From Anaerolineae bacterium (lineage in GTDB: Bacteria; Chloroflexota; Anaerolineae; 4572-78; NAK82), in the NCBI GenBank assembly GCA_030598425.1, contig JAUVPY010000042.1, positions 1 through 10,574 of the forward strand: DNA of 10,574 nt, given 5' to 3'. Positions 1-7,073 of the stretch are shown one piece after another. The translations under genes were made by a program, and so were the position numbers. Within the stretch, counting starts at the first letter, position 1; each line of letters begins with the position of its first letter. Below the pieces are notes generated by a model. It was given only the letters and a program-made list of their open reading frames with translations, did not search any database and was not told the DNA's origin.

Positions 1-198
1 ACTGCGGGGCAGATAGCCTTCCTTGCCGATGAAGCGAATAAGGTCCATGTGGGCGATCTCATCAGGGGCCTCGCCCAGGGGCTTGAGCTGACTGTATATC
101 AACGTCACACCCAGATAGACTGCCAGCAAGGCGAGCAAACCCAAGTGGCTGCGTCCGGCACTCAATAATTGGTCTGGACCCTTGGAGCTTTGCGCCAC
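1..198 (-). CDS. N-terminus of a predicted GT-C-type polytopic membrane protein (partial, runs off the left edge)
   Basis: Sixty-six codons are visible from a GTG start at 198; the rest lies outside the window. Residues 19-36 form a hydrophobic first membrane helix (LGLLALLAVYLGVTLIYS). It is followed by an exterior-loop motif, GEAPDEIAHMD (residues 42-52), and then GYLPR. An acidic pair (D46, E47) plus H50 just after the first helix is the hallmark of GT-C glycosyltransferases and of DUF2142-type membrane proteins, where it sits at the donor-phosphate or metal site. The start is chosen because GAGGTG lies 8 bases upstream inside the end of the preceding gene, and because the next in-frame candidates (V31, M51) would cut into or remove the helix. 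The GTG begins 2 bases after the upstream TAA, which implies coupled translation. Whether a C-terminal beta module follows cannot be seen. The reading frame is solid; the family is inferred from a short segment. Confidence 0.8.
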   Translation of the reverse strand, partial: MAQSSKGPDQLLSAGRSHLGLLALLAVYLGVTLIYSQLKPLGEAPDEIAHMDLIRFIGKEGYLPRS

Positions 199-200
199 GT

Positions 201-2660
201 TTATCGCACCTCGACCGGGGTGGTCAACAACAGGCGGCGGGCTGGGTCTTGTGTTCCGTTAGGCACGTTGACGGACAGACGTTCACCCGTCTCCAGCACA
301 TACATTCCTATTTCGAGCTGATATTCGCCAGGCGGCAGATCACTCGTGTTGAAAGTGTATTCGTCAGGCACTATCTCCCCTGGTTCCCAAATACCGGTCG
401 GGTAGCTTCCATTCACGGGTTGGTTGTCCCGTCCCATTGCCAATTGGCCTGCTTCGTCCAGCACGTGGACGAAGACGGTGTAGTCGACGTGGTCTGGAAC
501 ATCGGCCTGCCAGTAGAGGGTAAGGGTAAACTCGGACGGCTGGGTAGAAAGTTGGTAGCCAAGCAGTTGGGCTACCTCACCGAACTGCGCTGCCTGAGAC
601 TGTACACCATCGGGTGGCTCGGCTACTGACGGTAGCGGCACTTTCAGTGGAGCAAGATAGATCGTGTCGCGTGTGGAGCTGCCTGATACAGGCAGACGCG
701 AATCGGTGCCGTAATCGTAGATAGCTGCGACCAGCCAGTAACGACCAGGTAGAGCCTTAGGGTCCACCCACAGCAAGCGCACATCGGCCAATCTTTCGCC
801 GGGTTGCCACATACTGGTCGGATAGGCTCCTTCAAGCGGTGGACCATCGGCCTGTGCCCACTGGCGTCCCGCGTCATCGATCAAGCGGATCAGCAAGTCA
901 TAGTCTTCACTGGCCCCGCCATATGCCTGCCAGAAGGTTGTGATCCAAAACGAGCTACCCGGCACAAGATGATTGGGGGAACCAACCTTCGTCGTGCTGT
1001 CAAGGCTATAGCCAACCAGATCAGCCAGGTCAACTACGGCTGCGCCGGTGGGGAAGTCGGCTTGCCTCAAATGGAGAGCGGGGTCGTCCGACGAGGGAAG
1101 CAGGGCCTCATATCCGACGACGGTTCCGTTTCGATCTGTAATCGGTTGGTCGCTGGGGATGGCCTTGTGGAGAGTTTTCTGTCCGTCAGGCCTCAGTGAC
1201 GGAAGCAGGGTGATCCGGCCGTCGGGTGAGAGGCGAACCACGGCCGGCGAGTCGGGACCTTCAGCGGGTTGAATTAGCCTGAAGGGGCCGGCCGATGGTG
1301 CAATCGCCCAGTCCGCCTGCCTCTCGAACTCGCTTGCCAGCAAGAAGCGCAGACTTGGGTCGGCGTAGGCCGAGAGGGGCAGATAAACGATCTCATTTTG
1401 GGCTCTGGTTCTCACGACATTCACCAGTGCCTGGGTCCCAGTCCCAGCCCGCGGGTCGCGCGTGGTAGGGTGGAAGTAATGCCAGAGTGCAGGCAAGCTG
1501 CTGAGAGTGATGATCAACAGCCCGGAGATTAGGACGACGTTTGAAGAGACCGGCCAGCGACGCATGAGCCAAGTAGCGATGGCGGCCAAGCCCAGTCCGA
1601 TCAATAAGTAGGCTGGTGGGGCCGCTCCCAGCGACCGCAGAAGATGAGGGGTCTCGGTGGTCAGCACAGCGGGCAACAGCATGATCAGCCACCAGATAGG
1701 CAGTAAGCGGTACTCGAATTGGCGGAAGCGAGGCAGCGCGTAGCTTAGCCCGGCTACCAGGCCGAGAAAGAGTGGCAGGGGCAGTCTTACAAACCAGAAC
1801 AGGGTTCGCCATACACTCAGCGCTAGCTCCCCGACCAGCGTTGCGCCGGAGTCAGGTTCTAACACGTTCCAAACCATCACACTGGCCGCGCGCTCATCGA
1901 ACATTGCCGGATGACGCACATAGTACCATCCTAGAGGGGCAAAGACGATGACGGATGCCAGGACCAGGACACCAAGCCCCAGCCAACGTTTGGGGCGAGA
2001 AGGTTCATTCGCGTCTGGCTTGGTCAGGAGATCAGGGAGGACAACCAAGATCAGTACGATGGGGAGAAACCGGGCTGCCGTATAAGTGTAAGCGTTCAGC
2101 CCCAGCAATGCTCCGGCTGCCGCCAGCCAGGGCAGGCTGACCTTTCGCCAGCCAATCACGAAGAGCCACATCACACCTACCGAGATCAAGGGCAGGATCG
2201 CCGCCCGCAGGCCTGCGCGGGTTTGGCTCACACCCCATACTGACAGGGCCAGCCCCAATGACGCCCAGGCTGGTACCCACCTCGACAGCGGACCCTTTTC
2301 ATTGGTCAAGAGGGTCCGGGCAAAACCATACAGCAGGGGGACAGTCAATGCCCCCGCCAGCGCGCCAGGTAGCCTCAGGGCGAAGCTGTTCGCCCCCAGG
2401 CTACGGATTGCGAAGGCCTGCAAGTAAATGAAGAGCGGCTCTCGTCCCCCATTCGTGGGGAAAAAGATCGGGGTCACGCCTCGCCGGATGACGCGCAGTG
2501 CGTCTAAGCCATTGTAGGCTGGGTCGAAGTACGGGACTGGCCAGAGGTTACCCAGGCGATACAAGTGTGTGAAGAAGGCAGCCAGTGTTATCAGCAAGGC
2601 CAACACCCAGACGAGACTAGCTCGCTTGGTGCTGGAGGTTTTTCTAACCGTCTCGTTCAT
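201..2660 (-). CDS. GT39-like (PMT-type) membrane glycosyltransferase with two C-terminal beta modules
   Basis: This 819-residue protein is predicted to transfer a sugar from a polyprenyl-phosphate donor on the exterior face of the membrane; the acceptor is unknown. Helix 1 spans about residues 16-35. The first exterior loop holds YFDPAYNGLDAL (44-55), then GGREPLFIYLQ (71-81), and further helices run to about residue 390. SQTRAGLRAAILP (145-157) and ETPHLLRSLGAAPP (336-349) match motifs usual in this GT39 subgroup. Where relatives generally have an acidic pair in the first loop, this protein has D46-P47, so only one acid remains there, with D53 nearby. Residues 411-540 form an exterior linker unlike that of the two other GT39-like proteins. 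Two modules follow, about 548-676 and 699-819. The ATG at 2660 is the only good in-frame start; it has a weak ribosome-binding site and lies 40 bases after the upstream stop. Family assignment is by motif reading only. Confidence 0.88.
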   Translation of the reverse strand: MNETVRKTSSTKRASLVWVLALLITLAAFFTHLYRLGNLWPVPYFDPAYNGLDALRVIRRGVTPIFFPTNGGREPLFIYLQAFAIRSLGANSFALRLPGALAGALTVPLLYGFARTLLTNEKGPLSRWVPAWASLGLALSVWGVSQTRAGLRAAILPLISVGVMWLFVIGWRKVSLPWLAAAGALLGLNAYTYTAARFLPIVLILVVLPDLLTKPDANEPSRPKRWLGLGVLVLASVIVFAPLGWYYVRHPAMFDERAASVMVWNVLEPDSGATLVGELALSVWRTLFWFVRLPLPLFLGLVAGLSYALPRFRQFEYRLLPIWWLIMLLPAVLTTETPHLLRSLGAAPPAYLLIGLGLAAIATWLMRRWPVSSNVVLISGLLIITLSSLPALWHYFHPTTRDPRAGTGTQALVNVVRTRAQNEIVYLPLSAYADPSLRFLLASEFERQADWAIAPSAGPFRLIQPAEGPDSPAVVRLSPDGRITLLPSLRPDGQKTLHKAIPSDQPITDRNGTVVGYEALLPSSDDPALHLRQADFPTGAAVVDLADLVGYSLDSTTKVGSPNHLVPGSSFWITTFWQAYGGASEDYDLLIRLIDDAGRQWAQADGPPLEGAYPTSMWQPGERLADVRLLWVDPKALPGRYWLVAAIYDYGTDSRLPVSGSSTRDTIYLAPLKVPLPSVAEPPDGVQSQAAQFGEVAQLLGYQLSTQPSEFTLTLYWQADVPDHVDYTVFVHVLDEAGQLAMGRDNQPVNGSYPTGIWEPGEIVPDEYTFNTSDLPPGEYQLEIGMYVLETGERLSVNVPNGTQDPARRLLLTTPVEVR
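204..566 (-). repeat. C-terminal beta module, second copy of the 819-residue protein
   Basis: Residues about 699-819. Landmarks are LLGYQL, TLYWQAD, DYTVFVHVLD, YPTGIWEPGE, LPPGEYQLEIGMY and TGERLSV, ending in a PVEVR strand. It is close to the consensus of the other copies, with about 28% or more of positions recognisable by eye in the landmark blocks; no alignment was run. It probably folds as a beta sandwich outside the membrane. Confidence 0.7.
207..212 (-). promoter_or_regulatory. Shine-Dalgarno site for the left-edge gene
   Basis: On the minus strand GAGGTG lies 8 bases before the GTG at 198, within the last codons of the upstream 819-residue gene. It is the clearest ribosome-binding site in the window. 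It decides the GTG start, since the other junctions have weak or no recognisable site. Confidence 0.6.
633..1019 (-). repeat. C-terminal beta module, first copy of the 819-residue protein
   Basis: Residues about 548-676. Landmarks are LVGYSLD, TTFWQAY, DYDLLIRLIDDAG, QADGPPLEGAYPTSMWQPGE, LPGRYWLVAAIYD and SRLPV. It has a short insertion before WQAY compared with the second copy, and A-IYD replaces the usual GMY. Confidence 0.7.
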
Positions 2661-2700
2661 ATTCTTATGATCGAGGAAAAGTAGTAATGGGTTTGATCAT

Positions 2701-4602
2701 TCATCGAATAGTGACTTTTTGCCCCAGCTGAAATTGGTCACCAATTGGCTCTCCGCGCTCATTAACCACCGGGAGGCGGTCGCCTGAAATAGGATCGTAC
2801 AAACCGACCAGCAGATGATACTCACCGGGAGGCGTGTCTTCTTCCACAGGAATTAGATATTGGTCGAACACAGTCTCGCCGGTGGCCCATTCAGTGGTAG
2901 GATAGGTTCCCCAAACGGGCGGATTGTCCCATTGTCCCCAGAGCGTCCCATCTGAGTCGACGAGGTGAGTGAAGACCGTATAGGCCTTCGTCGGCGAATG
3001 CTCGGCATACCATACCAGCGTCAGGGGAATCGCTTCGCCTGCTTCCAGGGTCATCGGAGATTCCCCATCCCCCAGGCGAAATCCGGTCAGATGAAGGCCG
3101 TCCGCGAAGACTGCGGTTTGTGGCTCCGTTGCGTCGAAAAACGCCGCAGGGGATTCGTAAAGGCCAATATGGACGATCCGGAAGAAGGTTTGATCCAGAC
3201 GCGCGCTATGCCGATCCAACCAGGGTTCCACCTGGTGTGAGACGGGCCAATCGCCCGGCGCGGCCGGAATCAGCCAGACGCGCGCGTAATCCTCAAATAC
3301 ATGTTGCAGCTCGTCCGTTGCCTCGGTGAGTGAGGTCACAGGCCCGCGAGGAATGACCAGGTAAGCCGGGAGGCGGTTCCTATTATAATACTGGATCGTT
3401 GGCAATGGTGCTGTATAGATTAAGGCGTCCTCTGGACGTGCTTTATGAGCGATGTAATCCAATACTTCGCGCCACGGCGGGCTCTTGGCGAACCGAGGGT
3501 TGAAGTAGTAGTTGGAAAGAGCCACCCCTCCTGATAACAGCAATGCAGCCACAATCATCAATGATGCTGCCGCCAGCCACGTGCGCCGGAGATCCAGCAG
3601 CCATACTAAACCTGCGCCGATCAGTAGGTAAAAAGCGGGGCTGGCTATGATCAAGTAACGTTCGTCGAAGACCGGTTTGAATTGAGATGCGATGTATACG
3701 CCAATCAGCGGTACTAAGAGGTAAAGCAGCATCAACAGGGCAGCCGACCGGCGTTTCACCCACAAGCCTACGATTCCTAGACACAGGAAGGGTAAGAAGA
3801 AAAACGCGTTCCCCAAGGCGATTTCAGACTTCAAGAATTGTCCTCCCGCGAAGGCCGTTAGCGGACGCCACAGGGAGTCGGTAATACTCACCCTTTCGCC
3901 ATATCCGCGATAATCAGTCAAGAGTTGTTGAATGGACAAGAACCAGGGCAAGAATAGCAGCCCGGCAGCGATGCCTACGACCGCGTACTGCCGTGGGAAT
4001 CTCCGCTGATGCAGACTGTCCCATGTGACGAACATGCCTTGGAAGATGACTATCAGCGCGGCGGAGTAGTGGGTGTACATAGCCCCCAGCACGAGTAGTC
4101 CATATATGATCCAGTCACGCCAGCGCTCATGGTTTAAGGCGTGCCACAGGCTGATCGTGGCCAACACACCCAGCAGCGTCACCAACGGGTAGGAGCGAGC
4201 ATCCTGAGCATAAAAGACTTGATATGGGTTGACGGCGACTAGAAAGGCGGCTATTACGCCCAACCTGACATCGAGCAGCAATCGCCCTAGAGCAGCTACC
4301 GAGGCAACTAGCAGGACGCCGGTAACGGCTGAAGTGAATCTTAGTGCGAATTCAGTGCCGCCTGTCCAGGCGATCCAGCTATGCATAAGTGTGTAATACA
4401 GCGGAGGGTGGAACTCGGTGACTCTCAGAAACTCGATCAACTCAGTCAACGATTCGGTGCCGAAGACGTATGTCGAGCCTTCATCGCCGCGTAGACTGTG
4501 GTATCCCAGCCGGTAAACGCGCAGCGCAAACGACAAGAGCAAGATGCCGACCAGAATCAGGCGATAATAGTGGTGCTTGAGTGGTGGATAGTCCCGTTCC
4601 AT
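2701..4602 (-). CDS. GT39-like (PMT/ArnT-type) membrane glycosyltransferase with one C-terminal beta module
   Basis: This 633-residue protein is a predicted polyprenyl-phosphate-sugar-dependent glycosyltransferase of the cytoplasmic membrane. Helix 1 lies at about residues 13-31. It is followed by LRGDEGSTY (37-45), with the acidic pair D40-E41 expected at the active site, then EFHPPLYY (63-70) and AQDARSYPL (132-140). FDERYLIIASPAFYLL (312-327) marks a late helix, as is common in this family. About eleven helices are visible, ending near residue 361. An exterior linker (residues 377-487, with VWLIP and LYESP) precedes a single beta module (about 505-633). All expected motifs are intact, so it is likely active. 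The ATG at 4602 lies 8 bases after the upstream TAG and has only a weak ribosome-binding site, so translation probably depends on coupling to the YfhO gene. The sugar and acceptor are not readable. Confidence 0.9.
   Translation of the reverse strand: MERDYPPLKHHYYRLILVGILLLSFALRVYRLGYHSLRGDEGSTYVFGTESLTELIEFLRVTEFHPPLYYTLMHSWIAWTGGTEFALRFTSAVTGVLLVASVAALGRLLLDVRLGVIAAFLVAVNPYQVFYAQDARSYPLVTLLGVLATISLWHALNHERWRDWIIYGLLVLGAMYTHYSAALIVIFQGMFVTWDSLHQRRFPRQYAVVGIAAGLLFLPWFLSIQQLLTDYRGYGERVSITDSLWRPLTAFAGGQFLKSEIALGNAFFFLPFLCLGIVGLWVKRRSAALLMLLYLLVPLIGVYIASQFKPVFDERYLIIASPAFYLLIGAGLVWLLDLRRTWLAAASLMIVAALLLSGGVALSNYYFNPRFAKSPPWREVLDYIAHKARPEDALIYTAPLPTIQYYNRNRLPAYLVIPRGPVTSLTEATDELQHVFEDYARVWLIPAAPGDWPVSHQVEPWLDRHSARLDQTFFRIVHIGLYESPAAFFDATEPQTAVFADGLHLTGFRLGDGESPMTLEAGEAIPLTLVWYAEHSPTKAYTVFTHLVDSDGTLWGQWDNPPVWGTYPTTEWATGETVFDQYLIPVEEDTPPGEYHLLVGLYDPISGDRLPVVNERGEPIGDQFQLGQKVTIR
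2704..3090 (-). repeat. C-terminal beta module of the 633-residue protein
   Basis: Residues about 505-633. Landmarks are LTGFRLG, LTLVWYAE, AYTVFTHLVDSDG, WDNPPVWGTYPTTEWATGE, PPGEYHLLVGLYD and SGDRLPV, ending in QKVTIR. WYAE replaces WQA. The VTIR end is shared with the last module of the 908-residue protein. Confidence 0.7.
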
Positions 4603-4610
4603 AATCTAAT

Positions 4611-7073
4611 CTATTGGTGGATCTCTCTTCGCTCGTCGCGCCTTCTGCGATTTCGGCGCGTCCAGATCCCAAAACCCGCGATGGCCACTATACCCAGTGT
4701 TATTCCACTGATGGCGGCTCCCCACGCAAACGTTGCTGGTCGGAAAAAGAATTCTACACGATGTTGCCCGGCGGGGACCGGCACGCCTCTCAGAGCATAG
4801 TCCACTCTCACGATCGGGGCGGTCTGCTCGTTAACAGTGGCCCGCCAGCCCGGATAATAGACCTCGCTCAATACGAGCAACCCGTCGCTGGGTGTTGAGA
4901 CACGCAAGACCAAAGAGTTGGGCGTTCGGTCGAGGATTTCCACGTACCCTTTCTCTTCCCCATCCGGGGGTTCCAGGGATAGGGCGGTACCAGGTGGTAC
5001 TAGAGCCACCTGGGCCGGTTCAAAGTCAACGGCGTCAAGCTGAGCTAATGCCTCGTCCTCATCTACCTCTTGAGCTTGATATACGAGCCACGCGCGTGGG
5101 GCTACCTGGTCCAGCCGATGGACGTAGGTCACGTCATCGCCGGCTGGTTCCTGATAAATGATCTCTGATGGCGCGTATAGTTCCTCCCGCCAGGTGATGA
5201 CGTATTTCGTATTGAGCAGCTCCCAAACGCGCTCCATACGCAGCGAGCGGTACATCTCGTCATAGCGGGCCAGGCGCAGCGGGCTGGCGCCCCAGGCATC
5301 TTCGAGTTCGTAAGGTACACCGTAGTTATCGTAGATGCGGAACTCGTTATAAACACGAAAGACCCCATCTGTCGAGGCGTCCTGTCTGATCGCCTGGACG
5401 GCTGTTGGCACGGCTGTTTGTTCCTCAGGCAGGGATGGATGGATGTTGGTCCTCCAATTGACGGTGAACAGATCGAGCGTGGCGATTAGCAAAAAGCAGA
5501 TGGCCAGAAATGCATTGGAAGCATTTCTTGGTCCTCGCCCTCTCTCTTGGTTGGAGTCGGCCGGAGGCTTTCGCTGCTTCCAGTATCTGGCAATCTGCAT
5601 CACCCCCCACGTCAGCGCCAGAATGATTGTCAGCCATATGCTCTGGCTTAGCAGAGCATTGAAGGGACTGTCGTCCTGCCAGCCGGCGTTATTCAGTGCA
5701 TAGAAGAACAAGACGTCCAGCCCGATTGCGCCAATCAACAGCCACCCCACCGCTGATCTGAATCTTGAACTTTGGGATTTGCCATTTGCTATTTGGTATT
5801 TGAATCCGTATCCTGCCAATACTGCCAGCGCGAAGCTGACGATAAAGGCAGCTCGCTCTTGCCCGCGGAAGACGCTGAAGCCGGGCACCACCAGGTAGAA
5901 AGGTGAGTAGAGAAACGTCTCACCACCAAAAGAAAGCAAGAAGGCGCCGGCCGCCAGCACCCCCCAAAAGATCGTCTCCCGACGGCGCAGCGCCAGGGCC
6001 GCCCACACTGCCAGCAATAGCGGCAGCACTCCCACGTACAATGGCGAGTAAAAGCTGACTGAGCCGGGTAGGAGCATCTGAATTGGGTCGTATAGAGGGA
6101 AGCCCCCGGACATTTTTTCGTATATCCCGGCCGCCCGTACGGACAATCGCAAGTACTCCAGCCCTGGTAGCCAGGCGATCGCCGCAAGCCCCAGGCCGGT
6201 GAAGAGTATCAGTAGGGGAGTAAGGAGTAAGGACGCGAAGCGGGGAGTAGGGGGCCGCTTCGCAACCTGGCTTGTTGATGGGCCCGTGTGTTGATTTGCT
6301 GGTTTGTCGTGGCGTCTCCTGTAAGCCAAAATCAGGAATATGGCGTAGAGTACGAATGTGTAGAATAGGAACATTGCGCTCTGCGGGTGACCAGCCAGCA
6401 GGGCCAGCCCCAGAATCACTCCAGCCGCCAACGCATCGAGAAGACTGGGCTGGAGAAAAGATGTGTCGCCCGACCGGTCTACCAATGCCCGATCCGTGAA
6501 GAAGAGCATCAGGGGCAGCCACGTGACCGTTTCCAATACAGCAAGCTGCTGGCTGGGGTAACCGGTGAGGTAGCCGCCAAATGTAAACACAATCGCGGAA
6601 AACAGTGCTGCAGCTCGATGACGGGTCAAGCGCCGAACGAACAAATAGGTGAAGGTTCCCGCCAGCCAGAAGTGGACGACAGCTTCTACTTCCAGCGCGA
6701 AGAAAGAAAAGCCCCACGGGCCCGAAAGGATAAGCGTCAGGAGGCTGAGCGGATAGAGAACCGCGCTCTGAATATCGGCCCAGAAGGGGGCGCCTGAATA
6801 GGTGTAGGGATTCCACAATGGCAGTCGCCCGGCGGAGAGCTCCCGCGCCTCGAACGTGGAAAAGGCCCAGAATTGGTATGAGAAGTCGCCAGGTGGGAAA
6901 CTGGCGCGGTCGGCCAGGTTAGGAGTCAGGAGGCGCCAGAAGAAGAGGACCGTCAACACTGCCAACAGGGCCAGAACAGCCCAATCGTAGCGGCACCAAC
7001 GAAGTAAAGGTGCCGTTTCTACAAAGGGGCGGGATTGATGTGCTGAGTCGGATGAGGTCTCGATTGAGGTCAT
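4611..7073 (-). CDS. YfhO-family polytopic membrane protein, predicted GT-C glycosyltransferase
   Basis: This 820-residue protein matches the YfhO family of large membrane proteins. Members in Firmicutes are linked to sugar decoration of cell-wall polymers such as lipoteichoic acid; that role is family knowledge and is not shown here. Helix 1 is at about residues 32-50. PGDFSYQFWAF (61-71) carries the loop-1 acid D63. It is followed by AGRLPLWNPYTYSGAPFWAD (81-100) and SAVLYPLSLL, then AGHPQSAMFLFY (227-238) and FRGQERAAF (402-410). The exterior C-terminal domain ends with YYPGWRATVNEQ (739-750), VPVPAGQHRVEFFFRP (764-779), a last helix (782-803) and an arginine-rich cytoplasmic tail. It has none of the beta modules of its neighbours. 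Loops 257-288 and 424-440 are encoded by 7-base repeat-like DNA. Its ATG overlaps the upstream TGA (ATGA), with GGTG about 8 bases before it. Confidence 0.92.
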   Translation of the reverse strand: MTSIETSSDSAHQSRPFVETAPLLRWCRYDWAVLALLAVLTVLFFWRLLTPNLADRASFPPGDFSYQFWAFSTFEARELSAGRLPLWNPYTYSGAPFWADIQSAVLYPLSLLTLILSGPWGFSFFALEVEAVVHFWLAGTFTYLFVRRLTRHRAAALFSAIVFTFGGYLTGYPSQQLAVLETVTWLPLMLFFTDRALVDRSGDTSFLQPSLLDALAAGVILGLALLAGHPQSAMFLFYTFVLYAIFLILAYRRRHDKPANQHTGPSTSQVAKRPPTPRFASLLLTPLLILFTGLGLAAIAWLPGLEYLRLSVRAAGIYEKMSGGFPLYDPIQMLLPGSVSFYSPLYVGVLPLLLAVWAALALRRRETIFWGVLAAGAFLLSFGGETFLYSPFYLVVPGFSVFRGQERAAFIVSFALAVLAGYGFKYQIANGKSQSSRFRSAVGWLLIGAIGLDVLFFYALNNAGWQDDSPFNALLSQSIWLTIILALTWGVMQIARYWKQRKPPADSNQERGRGPRNASNAFLAICFLLIATLDLFTVNWRTNIHPSLPEEQTAVPTAVQAIRQDASTDGVFRVYNEFRIYDNYGVPYELEDAWGASPLRLARYDEMYRSLRMERVWELLNTKYVITWREELYAPSEIIYQEPAGDDVTYVHRLDQVAPRAWLVYQAQEVDEDEALAQLDAVDFEPAQVALVPPGTALSLEPPDGEEKGYVEILDRTPNSLVLRVSTPSDGLLVLSEVYYPGWRATVNEQTAPIVRVDYALRGVPVPAGQHRVEFFFRPATFAWGAAISGITLGIVAIAGFGIWTRRNRRRRDERREIHQ
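5754..5802 (-). repeat. Seven-base-period tandem repeat within the YfhO gene
   Basis: On the plus strand seven consecutive 7-mers end in TTG or CTG: TGATCTG, AATCTTG, AACTTTG, GGATTTG, CCATTTG, CTATTTG, GTATTTG. The four nearest the gene's 5' side fit NNATTTG exactly (CAAATNN on the coding strand). The run stays in frame and encodes residues 424-440 (FKYQIANGKSQSSRFRS), a positively charged loop between two helices. The composition is much more AT-rich than the surrounding gene. Confidence 0.75.
6211..6309 (-). repeat. Repeat-like low-complexity insert within the YfhO gene
   Basis: On the plus strand GGAGTAA occurs in tandem at 6217-6223 and 6224-6230, with degenerate units on either side (AGTAGGG before, GGA after, GGGAGTAGG at 6243-6251). 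TGTTGAT occurs at 6273-6279 and 6289-6295. The segment encodes residues about 256-288, a polar and proline-rich loop (KPANQHTGPSTSQVAKRPPT) leading into the next helix. Its sequence is unlike a conserved family loop. Confidence 0.6.
6235..6263. repeat. Perfect 9-bp inverted repeat (hairpin) inside the YfhO gene
   Basis: GCGAAGCGG at 6235-6243 pairs exactly with CCGCTTCGC at 6255-6263 across an 11-base loop that itself holds a GGAGTAG heptamer-like unit. It lies within the repeat-like insert. It has no T-tract and lies mid-gene, so it is not a terminator. It may be part of a small repetitive element. Confidence 0.7.

Noticed and set aside
2665..2700. An 11-codon open frame (MIKPITTFPRS) in the 40-base gap, as a leader peptide
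   Set aside because: It has no ribosome-binding site, is very short, and has no codon pattern that suggests attenuation. Chance is the simpler explanation.
5516..5582. TGGAAGC / GCTTCCA inverted repeat flanking a cytoplasmic loop of the YfhO gene
   Set aside because: Seven-base arms 53 bases apart are expected by chance in a window this size, and nothing between them looks mobile.
6235..6263. The 9-bp hairpin as a transcription terminator
   Set aside because: It lies in the middle of an intact gene and has no T-tract on either strand.
5920..6816. A 298-codon open frame on the minus strand in another frame of the YfhO gene
   Set aside because: It is fully inside the YfhO gene, whose frame carries conserved family motifs. 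The translation is rich in Arg, Pro, Ser and Cys without domains, typical of an out-of-frame reading.
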